Positions 33,066 to 43,769 are shown, numbered from the stretch's first letter. The stretch is 64,000 nt of DNA from Myotis daubentonii (GCF_963259705.1 NC_081841.1:91029063-91093062), one strand, 5' to 3'. The notes: generated from the sequence alone by a model not told the origin. A program made the numbers and translations.

Positions 33066-33469
33066 CTAGAGGCCTAATGCACAAAGATTCATGCAAGAAT
33101 AGGCCTACCTTCCCCTGGCTGCCATCACTGGCTTCCCTCTGGCACCCAGGACCTGGGCCTTCGCTCTGGCCATCACCTCCTGCCTTTGCTCCAGGCTGGA
33201 GCCACCTCCCACCCACTCCGGCTGGCTCTGTGGCTGCCGCCCAGAAGCTGGCCCTCGGCGGCCTGGTGGGGCTTGTGGGAGGCTTGGCTTCCTTCATCAC
33301 TGGGGTGACAGTGCAAGCCAAACGTCCCGCCTGAAGGAAGCCAAGCATCCCACCCGCTCCAGCCGGCTCCGTGGCTCCGGCCGGCGTCACCATCTTTGTG
33401 GCTATGGGTGCCGCCATATTTGTTGCAGAGTGATGGTTAATTTGCACATTACCCTTTTATTAGTATAGA
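33066..33469 (-). mobile_element. Non-autonomous Helitron (H8b), abutting H8a
   Basis: Plus-strand CTAGAGGCCTAATGCACAAA at 33066 directly follows H8a, and the 5' end ACCCTTTTATTAGTATAGA is at 33469 before a T. The interior is GC-rich and includes a gene-like plus-strand stretch (33170-33334) and a 14-bp inverted repeat (GCTTGGCTTCCTTC / GAAGGAAGCCAAGC). Confidence 0.9.
33170..33334 (+). pseudogene. Possible captured gene fragment in Helitron H8b
   Basis: A plus-strand frame, antisense to the Helitron, ends in QKLALGGLVGLVGGLASF, ITGVTVQAKRPA and TGA at 33332-33334. The Gly/Leu/Val segment could be one membrane helix followed by a short basic tail, and it reads more like a real protein end than the Pro/Gly/Arg frames of the other Helitrons. 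Bat Helitrons are known to capture host gene pieces. I do not recognise the donor gene; base composition could also explain it. Confidence 0.3.
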
Positions 33470-33558
33470 TTCCTTTTCCACTGTTCCTTTTTTTATGTGG
33501 ATTCACATGTCTGACCTATATAATTTTTTTTCTCTAAAGAACTTTCCTTAACATTCTT

Positions 33559-33786
33559 TTAAAAAATATGTTTTTTACATGTTTTTATTGATTTCAGAGA
33601 GCAGAAAGGAAAGGGAGAGAAAGATAGAAACATGAATGATGAGAAAGAATAATCGATTGGCTGCTTCCTGCATGCCCCCTACTGGGGATCAAGCCTGAAC
33701 CTGAGCATGTGCCTTGACCGGAAATTGAATCATAACTTCCCAGTTCATGAGTTGATGCTCAACCATTGAGCCACACTGGCCATGCT
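33559..33786 (-). repeat. VES SINE
   Basis: Reverse VES (TTTTTATTGATTTCAGAGAG; head ending CCACACTGGCCATGC). CTTAACATTCTT before and TTTAACATTCTT after (about 33789-33800) mark the duplication. Confidence 0.9.
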
Positions 33787-34030
33787 CCTTTAACATTCTT
33801 GCGAGGCAGGGCTACTGGCAACAAATTCCCTCAATTTTCATTTGAGAAAGTCTTTATTTCTTCTTTACTTTTGAAGGATGATTCTGCAGGGTACAGAATT
33901 CTAAGTTGGTGTCTTTTTGGTTTGTTTATTATTTTACTTTTAACTGTAATCATTTCACTCCATTTTCTTCTTGCTTGCTTGAAGGGAGGTGAGATATACT
34001 TCTTATCTCCAACCTTGATCAAAAGTTGTA

Positions 34031-34690
34031 ATTGGCATTTTTTATGTGTATGATTATTTGATAAATGGCCATCTTCCCTACTAGACTGACTGTAAGCTCC
34101 ATGATTTTACAAAGAACCTGACTGATTATGTGTACCACTATGTCCCTAGTGCCTTATATTCATTTGCTTGGTACATTCTTTGTACCACAGGCACCTAAAT
34201 ATAATTTTGTAAAAGAAATTGCTCTAATGAAGAAGATTTTAATCTAAGGATTCTATGAATGGGATTTGGAATTGTGGTATCTATGAAATTTCTGTAATTG
34301 TGTCAATTTTTGAGAATACATGTCTGTGTTTTCCTAGAGATAGTACTGTAATTTTTCAACAGTGCATAAAATAGTATGTCACATGATGCCCTAGTTCTTT
34401 TTTGCCTGCAGCTAAGCACATAATGACATTTGTACTGGAATGATATTGATATGCAAGATAAGACAGTGTGGTTTCCATATATTCTAAGAAACAGCCTTAA
34501 TTAGATTCCAAGTATTTTTAAGAAAAGAAGAAAACAAGACGTGTGCCTTTGCTTTGGATGGCTCTAGCATTTTAGGCACACATTTTTCCCATTTCCAATG
34601 TGTATTTTTTTTAATTTTCAGAAATGAGTCAACTTGAATATCAGTGCACAAATACTGAAGGCATAAATAAACGTTGCTGTTGCTTTTTTG
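34031..34690. other. Mostly unique DNA; possible L2 3' fragment at about 34085-34215
   Basis: 'ctgtaagctccatgatttta' to 'agtgccttatattcatttgc' resembles an L2 3' end with little certainty. The rest has no recognisable feature. Confidence 0.35.
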
Positions 34691-34929
34691 TTGTTGTTTG
34701 TTTGTATTAATCCTCACCTGAGGATATGTTTTTCATTGATTCTAGAGACAGAGGAAGGGAGGGAAAGAGAAACATCGATGTGAGAGAGAAACATCGATGG
34801 GTTGCCTCCTGTACACGCGCCAACTAGTATCAAACTACAACCTGAGTATGTGCCCTGATCAGGAATCAAACCCAAGACCCTTCGGTGCACAGGGCAATGC
34901 TCTAACTAACAGAGCTACACCAGCCAGGG
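34691..34929 (-). repeat. VES-family SINE, 'CCTTGGGTGAGG' subtype
   Basis: Antisense TTAATCCTCACCTGAGGATA 3' end, paired AAACATCGATG motifs and a head ending ACACCAGCCAGGGT. Confidence 0.9.
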
Positions 34930-35133
34930 TGCCATTGCTTATTTTGCTGAAGGTATAAATAAATGTCTCTATCACTTATAGGCAAAGGGAATGATTTCTT
35001 AGATTTTTTTTTCTGAGTTCAAAATGATTTGCAAATATTCTCATGCCAAAGAAATATTTTCCCATTACAGCCCACCCAATTTCCCCATACCTACTATTCT
35101 CTACTATACTGTTTAACCTTCAGAAAGTAATTT

Positions 35134-35333
35134 TTAAAAAATATGTTTTTATTGATGTCAGAGAGAGGAAGGGAGAGGGAGAGATAGAAACATCAATGAT
35201 GAGATTTATCCATCAGCTGCCTCCAGCATGCCCCATACTGGGGATCCAGCCCACAACCTGGGCATGTGCCCTGACCCAAAATCAAACCGGTTCATGGGTC
35301 AATGCTCAACCACTGAGCCACACCAGCTGGGCT
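35134..35333 (-). repeat. VES SINE
   Basis: Reverse VES (TTTTTATTGATGTCAGAGAG to CCACACCAGCTGGGC). GAAAGTAATTTTT before and GAAAGTAATATTTTT after form the duplication. Confidence 0.92.
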
Positions 35334-35344
35334 GAAAGTAATAT

Positions 35345-35783
35345 TTTTTTTTAATGCACTGGGAAGAAATGCTAAGGAAGAACATGTAATGTGCTTTCTA
35401 GTTTTGTGCCAAGGCATTCACTTTGATTTAGTAACATCACCTCATTTATAGAGCAGCTTCCTGCAAGAAACCTGAAATCCTTCACAATCATGAGTGCTTG
35501 AATTCTTGTAATATTGCTTGTAATTAGTCCCTGTTTTAAATGGCAAAACTGAGGCTAAGTCTCACATTTACCTCTGGAAATCTCAAGTAGAGTCCCAATG
35601 TCTTCTGACTCTTTAATTCAACAGGATTATATCTTCTTTTTAATGTTCTTTCCAGGCAGCTAGTCATTTCAGCAAATTTCATTAAGCACCTACAGAGTTC
35701 AAACCACTGTGGATTTAAAAATGAGACCTCATTCCTGATTAACAAAATATATTGCGTAAACCTTCCTTTCTTTCCCCTCTAGT
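35345..35783. other. Ancient or unique DNA, possible MIR remnant
   Basis: 'gttttaaatggcaaaactga' near 35535 resembles a MIR core, too degraded to call. No gene seen. Confidence 0.35.
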
Positions 35784-35798
35784 CAGAATTCACCTCTT

Positions 35799-37617
35799 TT
35801 AAAAACATTTTTATTGTTGAAACTATTACATATGTCCCCTTTCCCCCCCCATTGACCCCTTCTTGCCCTCCCCCATCCCCACCACAGGCCTTCACCACCC
35901 TGTTGTCTATGTCTATGGGTTATACATATATGCATATAAGTTCTTTGGTTGATCTCTTCCCACCCACCCACTTCCACCTTCCCTCTGAGATTCTAGTTTG
36001 TTCCATGCTTCTGTGTCTCTGGATCTATTTTGTTCATTAGATTCCACAAATGACTGAAATCATGTGACACTTGTCTTTCTCTGATTGGCTTATTTTGTTT
36101 AGCATCATATCTCCAGGTCCCTCCATGCTGTCTCAAAGGGTAAGAGATCCTTCTTTTTACTGCTGCATAGTAATCCATGGTATAAGTGTACCACAGCTTT
36201 ATCCCCCGCTCATCTGTTGGTGGATACTTGGGCTTTTCCAGATCTTAGCTATTATAAATCGTGCTGCTATGAACATAGGGGTGCATACATTCTTTCTGAT
36301 TGGTGTTTTGGGCTTCTTAGGATATATTCCTAGAAGTGGGATCACTGGGTCAAATGGAAGTTCTATATTTAATTTTTTTGCGGAAACTCCATATTGTTTT
36401 CCATAAAGCTGCACCAGTCTGCATTCCCACCAGCAGTGTACTAGGGTTCCCTTTTCTCCACATCCTTGCCAGCACTTGTCATTTGTTGATTTGTTGATGG
36501 TAGCCATTCTGACAGGTGTGAGGTGATAGATACCTCATTGTCATTTTAATTTTCATCTTTCTGATGATCAGTGACTTTGAGCATTTTTTCATATGTCTCT
36601 TGGTCATCTGTATGTCCCCTTTGGAGAAGTGTCTATTTAGGTCCTTTGCCCTTTTTTAATTGGATTATTTGTCTTTCTTTTGTTGAATTGTATGAGTTCC
36701 TTATATATTTTGGATATTAATCCTTTATCAGATGTATCATTGCCAAATATGTTCTCTCATACAGTGGGCTTTCTTGTTGTTTTGTTGATGGTTTCTTTTT
36801 CTGTGCAGAAGCTTTTTATTTTCATGTAGCCCCATTTGTTTATTTTCTCCTTTGTTTCCTTTGCCCTAGAACAGCGATGGCGAACCTTTTGAGCTCGGCG
36901 TGTCAGCATTTTGAAAAACCCTAACTTAAATCTGGTGCCGTGTCACATATAGAAATTTTTGATATTTGCAACCATAGTAAAACAAAGATTTATATTTTTG
37001 ATAATTATTTTATATATTTAAATGCCATTTAACAAAGAAAAATCAACCAAAAAAATGAGTTCATAGGTTCGCCATCACTGCCCTAGGAGATGCATCCACA
37101 AACATTGCTACGAGAGATGTCTGAGATTTTGCTGCCTATGGTTTCTTCTAGGATTTTTATGGTTTCACATCTTAGATTTAAGTCTTTTATCCATTTTAAG
37201 TTTATTCTTGTGTGTGGTGTAAGTTGGTGGTCTAGTTTAGTTTCATTATTTTGCGTGTATCTTTCCAATTTTCCCAACACTATTTATTGAAGTGACTGTC
37301 TTGATTCTATTGTATGCTCTTGCCTCCTTTGTCAAATATTAATTGAACATATTGGCTCAGGTCAATTTCTGAGGTCTCTGTTCTGTTCCATTGATCTATA
37401 TTTCTGTTCTCGTGCCAATATCAGGCTGTTTTGATTACAGTGGCTTTGTAGTTTAGCTTGATATCTGATATTGTGATCCCTCCAACTTTGTTCTACTTTC
37501 TCAAGATTGCTGCAGCTACTTGGGCTCTTTTTTTTGGTTCCAAATACATTTTTGGAGTGTTGGTTTTAGATCTGTAAAATATGCCATTGGTAATTTAGGG
37601 ATTGCACTGAATCTACA
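35799..37617 (-). mobile_element. 5'-truncated LINE-1
   Basis: A 3' UTR (from 35799) is followed on the minus strand by the ORF2 C-terminus (pieces at 35993-36178 and 36199-36507, the latter with [19 protein letters not shown], the Cys-rich end of ORF2p) and more ORF2 to 37617. CAGAATTCACCTCTT (35784-35798) and CAGAATTCACCCCTT (37618-37632) are a 15-bp duplication with one difference. A hAT MITE interrupts it. Confidence 0.93.
36872..37080. mobile_element. hAT MITE copy d
   Basis: A 209 bp member of the copy a/b family (ends CAGCGATGGCGAACC and GGTTCGCCATCACTG) with a deletion removing the internal GTGTCACC palindrome. Duplication CCCTAGAA / CCCTAGGA (one difference) at 36864-36871 and 37081-37088. 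Confidence 0.95.
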
Positions 37618-37632
37618 CAGAATTCACCCCTT

Positions 37633-38229
37633 ATTCTGCTACACTCTAAAGCACATTGAATTACTCTTATACCACTTCAATTTGTCTTGAATTAGAGCAG
37701 TGTTTGTGCATAGTAACATGGTCAGTATGACAATTTGGATTGATCCCATTGGTCTTCTCAGTTGTTGCTATCAGCTGGCTCATAGAAGAGAGAATAGTTG
37801 AGCTAAAAGACAGACTTTTGGACACAGAGTTTGATTTTACAGATTTGGGAACTGATACTCAGTGAACTAATTGACTTTCTTAAGTTCACGTATAGCAGAA
37901 CCACTCAGTGTCTTAAAACATTAAGGATGTTTTCATATGTATATTTATGTATACATACTAGTGAAATTTGCCTCCAATAACACATGTGCTCAGTGGTATA
38001 CTGGTAAAGGTGTAACAACTGGCTCTGATTGGTATTGTTTGCCAATTTTCATGATGTAAATACTCTTATCATAGCTGATTTAAGCTACCAATAGTTTAAC
38101 AACTGGCTTACAAGATTCTTAAAGTTAATAACTGGATCTCACAGGTTGGTGTGAACCAGCTCTAGCATTTCACTGGATGTGCTCCTGAAATTATACATAT
38201 CCTGTTAAAATATTATGTTCATTTTCTCC
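37633..38229. other. Unique or ancient DNA
   Basis: 'gattttacagatttgggaac' near 37840 hints at a decayed MIR. No gene or element with termini was seen. Confidence 0.35.
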
Positions 38230-38820
38230 CTCATTCTAGTTATCCATTCAAAGGCACTTCACCTTATTTTCTGATTGCCGGGGTTCTTGTTTCAGCATTA
38301 AGAGGGGTTCAGGAAATCTGGAGAAGGCTGTGCGTAGATTAAATAGGTGTCCAGAGACGAAATATAATTTTGAAAGGCATTTGGGGGTCAGAGGAGCCTA
38401 GTTTAAAGGAAACTAAGATCTCCTCGTCTCAGGACCACATGCTTTTTATTAACACAAATTGTCCTGAGGCAGAGATATACACATCAAAGGGTCAGGTTTG
38501 TATACACAGTCCATTGTCAGATTTGAGGAAATGCCTCCAGCTGTTCAGGTGTTTGGCTAGTAGGAGGCAAGATGCCCCAAGCTGTCTGGCAGCAAGCAAT
38601 CATCCCTTTTCAGGTTTGGGGAAATGCCACCAGCCATTCCCAACAGGTGACAACATATGTGACTCAGCCCTTGTTGAGTCCCCAAGTTTCATCAACCTTT
38701 TGATGAAACTCTTGAAATTATGACATGCTAGAATTGGCTTCCGGCATCTGATTAATAGTTTCATGGAGAAATAAATTATTTCTTACATATCAGCGTCAGT
38801 CTTCACTTTTAGTTTCTTTT
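38230..38820. repeat. Possible old LTR-like sequence, unassigned
   Basis: Two similar blocks ('tttgaggaaatgcctccagc' and 'tttggggaaatgccaccagc') and an antisense AATAAA (38442-38447 region) suggest an LTR. No termini or duplication are visible. The 117-residue plus-strand frame across it has no features of a protein family. Confidence 0.3.
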
Positions 38821-38851
38821 AAGAATTTAATGCTTGTGAGAGAGAGGGAAC

Positions 38852-38863
38852 CAAGATGGCGGC
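38852..38863 (+). promoter_or_regulatory. YY1-type motif at the HAL1 5' end (copy b)
   Basis: CAAGATGGCGGC lies 14 bp from the 5' boundary, the position and sequence expected of the YY1 site that sets the L1 start in other mammals. Also at 46408-46419 in copy c. Function inferred. Confidence 0.6.
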
Positions 38864-39573
38864 ATAGGTTAACGCCGGAGTTTGCTGCTTTGAACAACTA
38901 CTTCAAAAGTGAAACCAAAAAACGGAAGGGACATCACCCAGAACCACAGGTGCGCTGGCTGAGTGGAAGTCCTACAACTAGGAGGAAAGAGAAACGCATA
39001 CGGACACTCAGAGGAGGCGCAGTGCTGAAGTCAAATTCTGAGGTGCGGAGTGCGCGGAGCGGGCTGGCGGCGGAGGGCGCAGTTGTTGTTTTCAATTGGG
39101 AGGGAGTCGCAGACTCTGAGCTCCAGATCCGGGCGAGTCTTTAGGGACCCAGACTCAGGCGGAAGAAGCGGGACTGTCTGGCTTCGGTCAGAGCGAGTGC
39201 AGCTTTCTCTCCGAGCTTTGCAGCGGGTGCTGGGACTCAGAGAGGCAGAGCCCCTTGGGACAGGACTGAGAGCCGCCATAACTGCTCTCTCCGGCCCACC
39301 CTGTTGATCCTGTGCGACCCGCCCCGCCCAAGCCCTGCACAGAGGCATTTGCCGGATAGCCTCAGGCAAAGGCATTTGCCGGATAGCCTCAGGCAAAGGC
39401 TAGATTAGCACCTCCCTAGAGGACAGAAGTTCTCTCACCACTGACACAGCTGAATCTCATAGCCACTTGGCCTGGAGGTCAAACCCTCCCTGGAATTAGC
39501 TACAGCAATCAAGATTTATCTATAAGACTGCGAACAAAGACCACTAGGGGGTGCACCAAGGAAGCATAACAAA

Positions 39574-40422
39574 ATGCGGAGACAAAGAAACAGGACAAAA
39601 TTGTCAATGGAAGAAATAGAGTTCAGAACCACACTTTTAAGGTCTCTCAAGAACTGTTTAGAAGCTGCCGATAAACTTAATGAGCTCTACACAAAAACTA
39701 ATAAGACCCTCGATCTTATATTGGGGAACCAACTAGAAATTAAGCACACACGGACTGAAATAACGAATATTATACAGACGCCCGACAGCAGACCAGAGGA
39801 GCGCAAGAATCAAGTCAATGATTTGAAATGCGAGGAAGCAAAAAACATCCAACCGGAAAAGCAAAATGAAAAAAGAATCCAAAAATGCGAGGATAGTGTA
39901 AGGAGCCTCTGGGACAGCTTCAAGCGTACCAACATCAGAATTATAGGGGTGCCAGAAGATGAGAGAGAGCAAGATATTGAAAACCTATTTGAAGAAATAA
40001 TGACAGAAAACTTCCCCCACCTGGTGAAAGAAATGGACTTACAGGTCCAAGAAGCGCGGAGAACCCCAAACAAAAGGAATCCAAAGAGGACCACACCAAG
40101 ACACATCATAATTAAAATGCCAAGAGCAAAAGATAAAGAGAGAATCTTAAAAACAGCAAGAGAAAGAAACTCAGTTACCTACAAGGGAATACCCATACGA
40201 CTGTCAGCTGATTTCTCAACAGAAACTTTGCAGGCCAGAAGGGAGTGGCAAGAAATATTCAAAGTGATGAATACCAAGAACCTACAACCAAGATTACTTT
40301 ATCCAGCAAAGCTATCATTCAGAATTGAAGGTCAGATAAAGAGCTTCACAGATAAGGAAAAGCTAAAGGAGTTCATCACCACCAAACCAGGATTATATGA
40401 AATGCTGAAAGGTATCCTTTAA
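39574..40422 (+). CDS. HAL1 ORF1 protein, intact (282 aa)
   Basis: An uninterrupted 282-codon L1 ORF1p-like protein, predicted to bind the element RNA as a trimer. Residues 12-110 are a charged, mostly helical region (coiled coil likely about 15-65). An RRM-like domain follows (about 113-195) with NIRIIGVPEDE at 120-130 as RNP2 and RHIIIKMPRAKDKERIL at 176-192 as RNP1. The C-terminal domain (about 200-282) has TYKGIPIRLSADFSTET and ends EMLKGIL. It is shorter than human L1 ORF1p (338 aa), mainly in the coiled coil. The ATG at 39574 begins the region shared by all copies. It differs from copy c at four residues only (12, 14, 38, 209). No ORF2 follows. Confidence 0.93.
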   Translation: MRRQRNRTKLSMEEIEFRTTLLRSLKNCLEAADKLNELYTKTNKTLDLILGNQLEIKHTRTEITNIIQTPDSRPEERKNQVNDLKCEEAKNIQPEKQNEKRIQKCEDSVRSLWDSFKRTNIRIIGVPEDEREQDIENLFEEIMTENFPHLVKEMDLQVQEARRTPNKRNPKRTTPRHIIIKMPRAKDKERILKTARERNSVTYKGIPIRLSADFSTETLQARREWQEIFKVMNTKNLQPRLLYPAKLSFRIEGQIKSFTDKEKLKEFITTKPGLYEMLKGIL

Positions 40423-40922
40423 GAAGAAGAAGAGGAAGAAAAAGGTAAAGATACAAATTATGAACAACAAATATGCATCTATCAACAAGTGAATCTAAGA
40501 ATCAAGTGAATAAATAATCTGATGAACAGAATAAACTGTTGATTATAATAGAATCAGGGACATAGAAAGGGAATGGACTGACTATTCTTGGGGGGGAAAG
40601 GGGTGTGGGAGATGTGGGAAGAGACTGGACAAAAATCGTGCACCTATGGATGAGGACAGTGGGTGGGGAGTGAGGGCGGAGGGTAGGGCGGGAACTGGGA
40701 GGAGGGGAGTTATGGGGGGGGAAAAAAGGAACAAATGTAATAATATGAACAATAAAGATTTAATTTAAAAAAAAAAAAAGAATTTAATGCTTGTTAATAA
40801 GTGTTTAAAACTACTTGAAGGATCTGTCTTTAAGAGAACTTTAGATGAGTCCTTGAGTTTGTTATTTATTGTTAAGCTACAAATCTCTCCCAAATTGACT
40901 GGCTTAAAATAATAACTCTGTC

Positions 40923-41205
40923 CTAGCCAAGTTTTGCTCAGGGGTTACATAGGCCCTCGGACTGAAGGGTCTCTCGGGTTTGATTCTGGTCAAGGGTATA
41001 TACCTCAGTTGCAGGCTCCATTCCCGGCCTCATTGGGGTGTATGTGGGAGGCAACCAGTCCATGTGTCTCTCTCACATCAATGTTTCTTTCTCTCTCTTT
41101 GTCTCTCCCCCTCCCTTCTACTCTCTCTAAAAAAAAAAAAAAAAAATCAATGGAAAAAGTATCCTTGGGTGAGGGTTAACAACAACAACAAAAAACAAAA
41201 CAACC
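40923..41205 (+). repeat. VES-family SINE, 'CCTTGGGTGAGG' subtype
   Basis: A diverged tRNA-like head (CTAGCCAAGTTTTGCTCAGG), CT tract, poly-A, then GTATCCTTGGGTGAGGGTTA and CAACAACAAC. Confidence 0.85.
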
Positions 41206-41795
41206 CTTTATTTAGTTCACAGTTCTTCTGGGTAATCTCCTGCTCTATTTTTGGAGCATTTGTTATAGATCTGTTGATCTGGTTGATCAGTCAGGTTGAT
41301 CTTGACTGGGTTTGCCTCTGCATCTGCGGTCATTCATTGAGTCAGTAATGTCTGGTGATTGAGTGACTGTCACTTGGGACAATAAGGGGAACTATGTGGT
41401 TCTCATTATCCAGCAAGCCAGCCCTGGCTTATTCACATGGCTTCAGGGTCCCAAGGGTGCAAGACTGGAAGCCACGAGGCCTAGTCTCAGAACTGACACA
41501 ACACCACTTCCACAAGGCCATCCAGGTTCAGGGGCTGGAGAAACAGAATATACTTTTTGAAGGAAGAAACAGCAAATACTTTGGCCATTCCATCACAATA
41601 GGAATCACCGGGTTTAAATTGTCATGTTTTTGTAGGACTGAGCTAACTGCACATGGTACCGGGGGCTCTCAATCAGAAATTGATTGGGGTTTTCTTTCCC
41701 AGTGTCCAAAAGAAATTTATAACTTTTACTTATAAATCATCTATTTTACTGATCACTCATTGATATGCTCAATAACTGATAATTTCCTTGTCAAT
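41206..41795. repeat. Ancient interspersed repeat, unassigned
   Basis: Together with 40880-40922 ('gactggcttaaaataataac') the segment 'tttagttcacagttcttctg' to 'ggctggagaaacagaatata' resembles a widespread ancient mammalian repeat, probably LTR-derived, that I cannot name with confidence. The VES at 40923 splits it. No gene. Confidence 0.4.
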
Positions 41796-41797
41796 TT

Positions 41798-42014
41798 TAT
41801 ATATATATATAATATATTTTTTATTTCAGAGAGGAAGGGAGAGGGAGAGAGAGATAGAAACATCAGTGATGGGAGAGAATCATTGATTGGCTGCCTCCTG
41901 CATGCCCCCTACTGGGAATCAAGCCCATAACCCGGGCATGTGCCCTGACTGGGAATTGAACCTTAACCTCTTGGTTCATACGTCAATGATCAACCACTGA
42001 GCCACACCAGGGGA
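41798..42014 (-). repeat. VES SINE
   Basis: Reverse VES after an AT dinucleotide run (41798-41812): TATTTCAGAGAGGAAGGGAG, GAATCATTGATTGGCTGCCT and a head ending CCACACCAGGGG. Confidence 0.9.
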
Positions 42015-42260
42015 CTAAACCATATATTTTAATGCCGTCTCTTTTCCATACACACCAGTTAGCTAAAGGTAGGGTAGAGTGGGGCTGGAGAGAGAGATAA
42101 CTGATAAGGCAGTATGGCCTAATTAACAGCTAGAGACCAAAATAAGATATTAATCATTTGGTAACTAGTGTGTGTGCCATTATTCAAGTTCAGAAAAAGA
42201 AGCAGTCACTGGGGATTACATTAGTTGGGGAAGGTTGCTTCATGGAGAAGCATTTTTGAA
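42015..42260. other. No feature seen
   Basis: Unique DNA. Confidence 0.45.
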
Positions 42261-42261
42261 A

Positions 42262-42460
42262 TCTACCTTACTAAGGTATAACTTATATGCAATAAAACGC
42301 ACACATTTTAAATATATGGTTTGATGAGCTTTGACAAATATATGCACCCAGGTAACTGCTATCACAATCAAGATACAGAATATTTTTATCACCCCCTTCA
42401 AATTATCATGTTATTGCATGCCCTTTTGCTGACAATTCTCCCCAACACTGGCCCTAAACA
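42262..42460 (-). repeat. Old L1 3' UTR fragment
   Basis: 'aaggtataacttatatgcaa', 'tttgatgagctttgacaaat' and 'atcacaatcaagatacagaa' match the antisense 3' UTR typical of old eutherian L1s. Confidence 0.7.
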
Positions 42461-42599
42461 ATCATCAAAAGATAAGTCCAAAATCAAAAGACCTCTTTGA
42501 AAGAAAAAATAATGGAAAACACTGAAAAAAGCAGATATTCAACATTTCACACATAAACACTAATCTTTATAGACTGCATATAAAGTAAAACACTTTAAG

Positions 42600-43090
42600 T
42601 TGCTAAAACTTGTCAGTTGTCAAGATATCAGTAGATGTGGAGAAAAGGGGACCCTTGTGCACTCTTGTTGGGTACATGAAGTGGTACAGCCACTATGGGA
42701 AATAGTATGGAAGTTCCTGAAAAAAATTAAAAATAGGACTACCACACGATCCAGCATTCCACTTCTAGGTATTTATACAAAGAAAACAAAAACAATAACT
42801 TGAAAAGATATATGCACCTCTGTGTTTATTGCAGCATTATTTACAATATCCAAGGTATAGAAACAACCTAAATATGTATTGATGGATAAAGAAATTGTGT
42901 ATATACAATGAAATATTCAATCATAAAAGGAATAAAATCCTGCCATTTTTGACAACATGGATGGATGTTGAGGGCATTGTGCAATGTGAAATTAATCAGA
43001 GAAAGACAAATATCTCATGATCTCTTACATGTAAAATCTTAAAACTACAAACCAAGCTCAAATGCAAAGAATAGACTAGTGGTTGTCAGA
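42600..43090 (+). mobile_element. Old LINE-1 ORF2 C-terminal fragment
   Basis: Plus-strand L1: 'agatgtggagaaaaggggac' and 'aatgaaatattcaatcataa' are ORF2 3'-end landmarks. A 67-residue piece (42600-42803) carries the Cys/His-rich ORF2 end, but the frame is broken on both sides. Confidence 0.8.
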
Positions 43091-43769
43091 AGTTGGGAGT
43101 AGGGAGTGGGAGAAATGGATGAACTGTTTTTGTTTTTTTTTAGTTTAAATAAATCAAATAAAAAAGCAAAATACGAAAAGGGAACCAAGTAAGTGAGAGA
43201 TTTTTTTCCCCATGCCAGAGAACTAACTCAGGGCAAAGAGTTTTATCTTGTTGCTCTTGGAGGAAAGTCCTGGGGAATCTAGCTCAAAGTCCTGAAAGCA
43301 AATGAAAACAATATGTATAGATCCGTCTCTATTTTAACTAACAAGGATGTGATTTGTGTCCTACCTCTAACCTCAGGACATTTTAAAAGTTGGGCACGGA
43401 CAATTCTAAGTGGTATTTCCATGTTTCCTGTTTATTACAGTTACTACTACACAAAACAGACTTTGGTGCCTAACAGTCTTTCCAGGCACTAAGTGCAGCT
43501 ATGTTAATACATTGGACACTTGGAGAGCCTGCATAAACTGCCTGGAATCCTGTTAGCTCAAAAGAAAGCTCCAAACTAGAATGTTGTGGAGGAAGGCTTC
43601 TAACCAGATAGTTCCTGATAGGTGGGCAAGAGTTAGCCAGAAAGAGAGCATTCCAGGCAGAAGGAGCAACATACGCAAAGGCCTAGGGGCAAAAGAGCAT
43701 GGTGACCGTGGTTTTCAGAACTGTGGCAATTCAGTGTGCCTGGAGTGAGAAGTGTATGATGCGAAGTAG
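43091..43769. other. Unique or ancient DNA
   Basis: 43640-43740 ('gagcattccaggcagaagga', 'caacatacgcaaaggcctag') looks like a common ancient mammalian repeat that I cannot assign. The rest has no visible feature. Confidence 0.4.

Larger units (their letters stand above)
14880..34030 (-). mobile_element. Root of the nested locus: old LINE-1 in at least ten pieces
   Basis: Minus-strand segments follow one L1 in order: 3' UTR and ORF2 end at 14880-15703, ORF2 at 17745-18061 and 18305-18421, then 28498-28725, 29467-31323, 31616-31714, 32274-32287, 32547-32637, 33470-33558 and 33787-34030 (ORF2 endonuclease, then ORF1 side). Adjacent pieces continue each other across each insertion; for example 'tttgtcaaagatcatttgga' before the young L1 continues as 'gtctgtttctgggttctctg' after it. 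Removing the insertions leaves about 4-5 kb of heavily mutated L1. No frame is open. Confidence 0.85.
38838..40777 (+). mobile_element. HAL1 (half-LINE) element b, full length, intact ORF1
   Basis: The exact 17-bp duplication AAGAATTTAATGCTTGT (38821-38837, 40778-40794) and poly-A tail define a 1.94 kb retroelement: 5' UTR of about 740 bp, ORF1 (39574-40422), 3' UTR of about 330 bp with a G-rich tract, AATAAAGATTTAA and poly-A. There is no ORF2 and no room for one. It is nearly identical to the copy at 46401-48315, with a 27-bp tandem duplication in its 5' UTR (GGCATTTGCCGGATAGCCTC repeated at about 39341-39397). Perfect duplication and an intact frame suggest a recent insertion. Confidence 0.96.

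Noticed and set aside
38370..38723. 117-residue plus-strand frame
   Set aside because: No protein-family features; it spans two similar repeat-like blocks of a probable old LTR.
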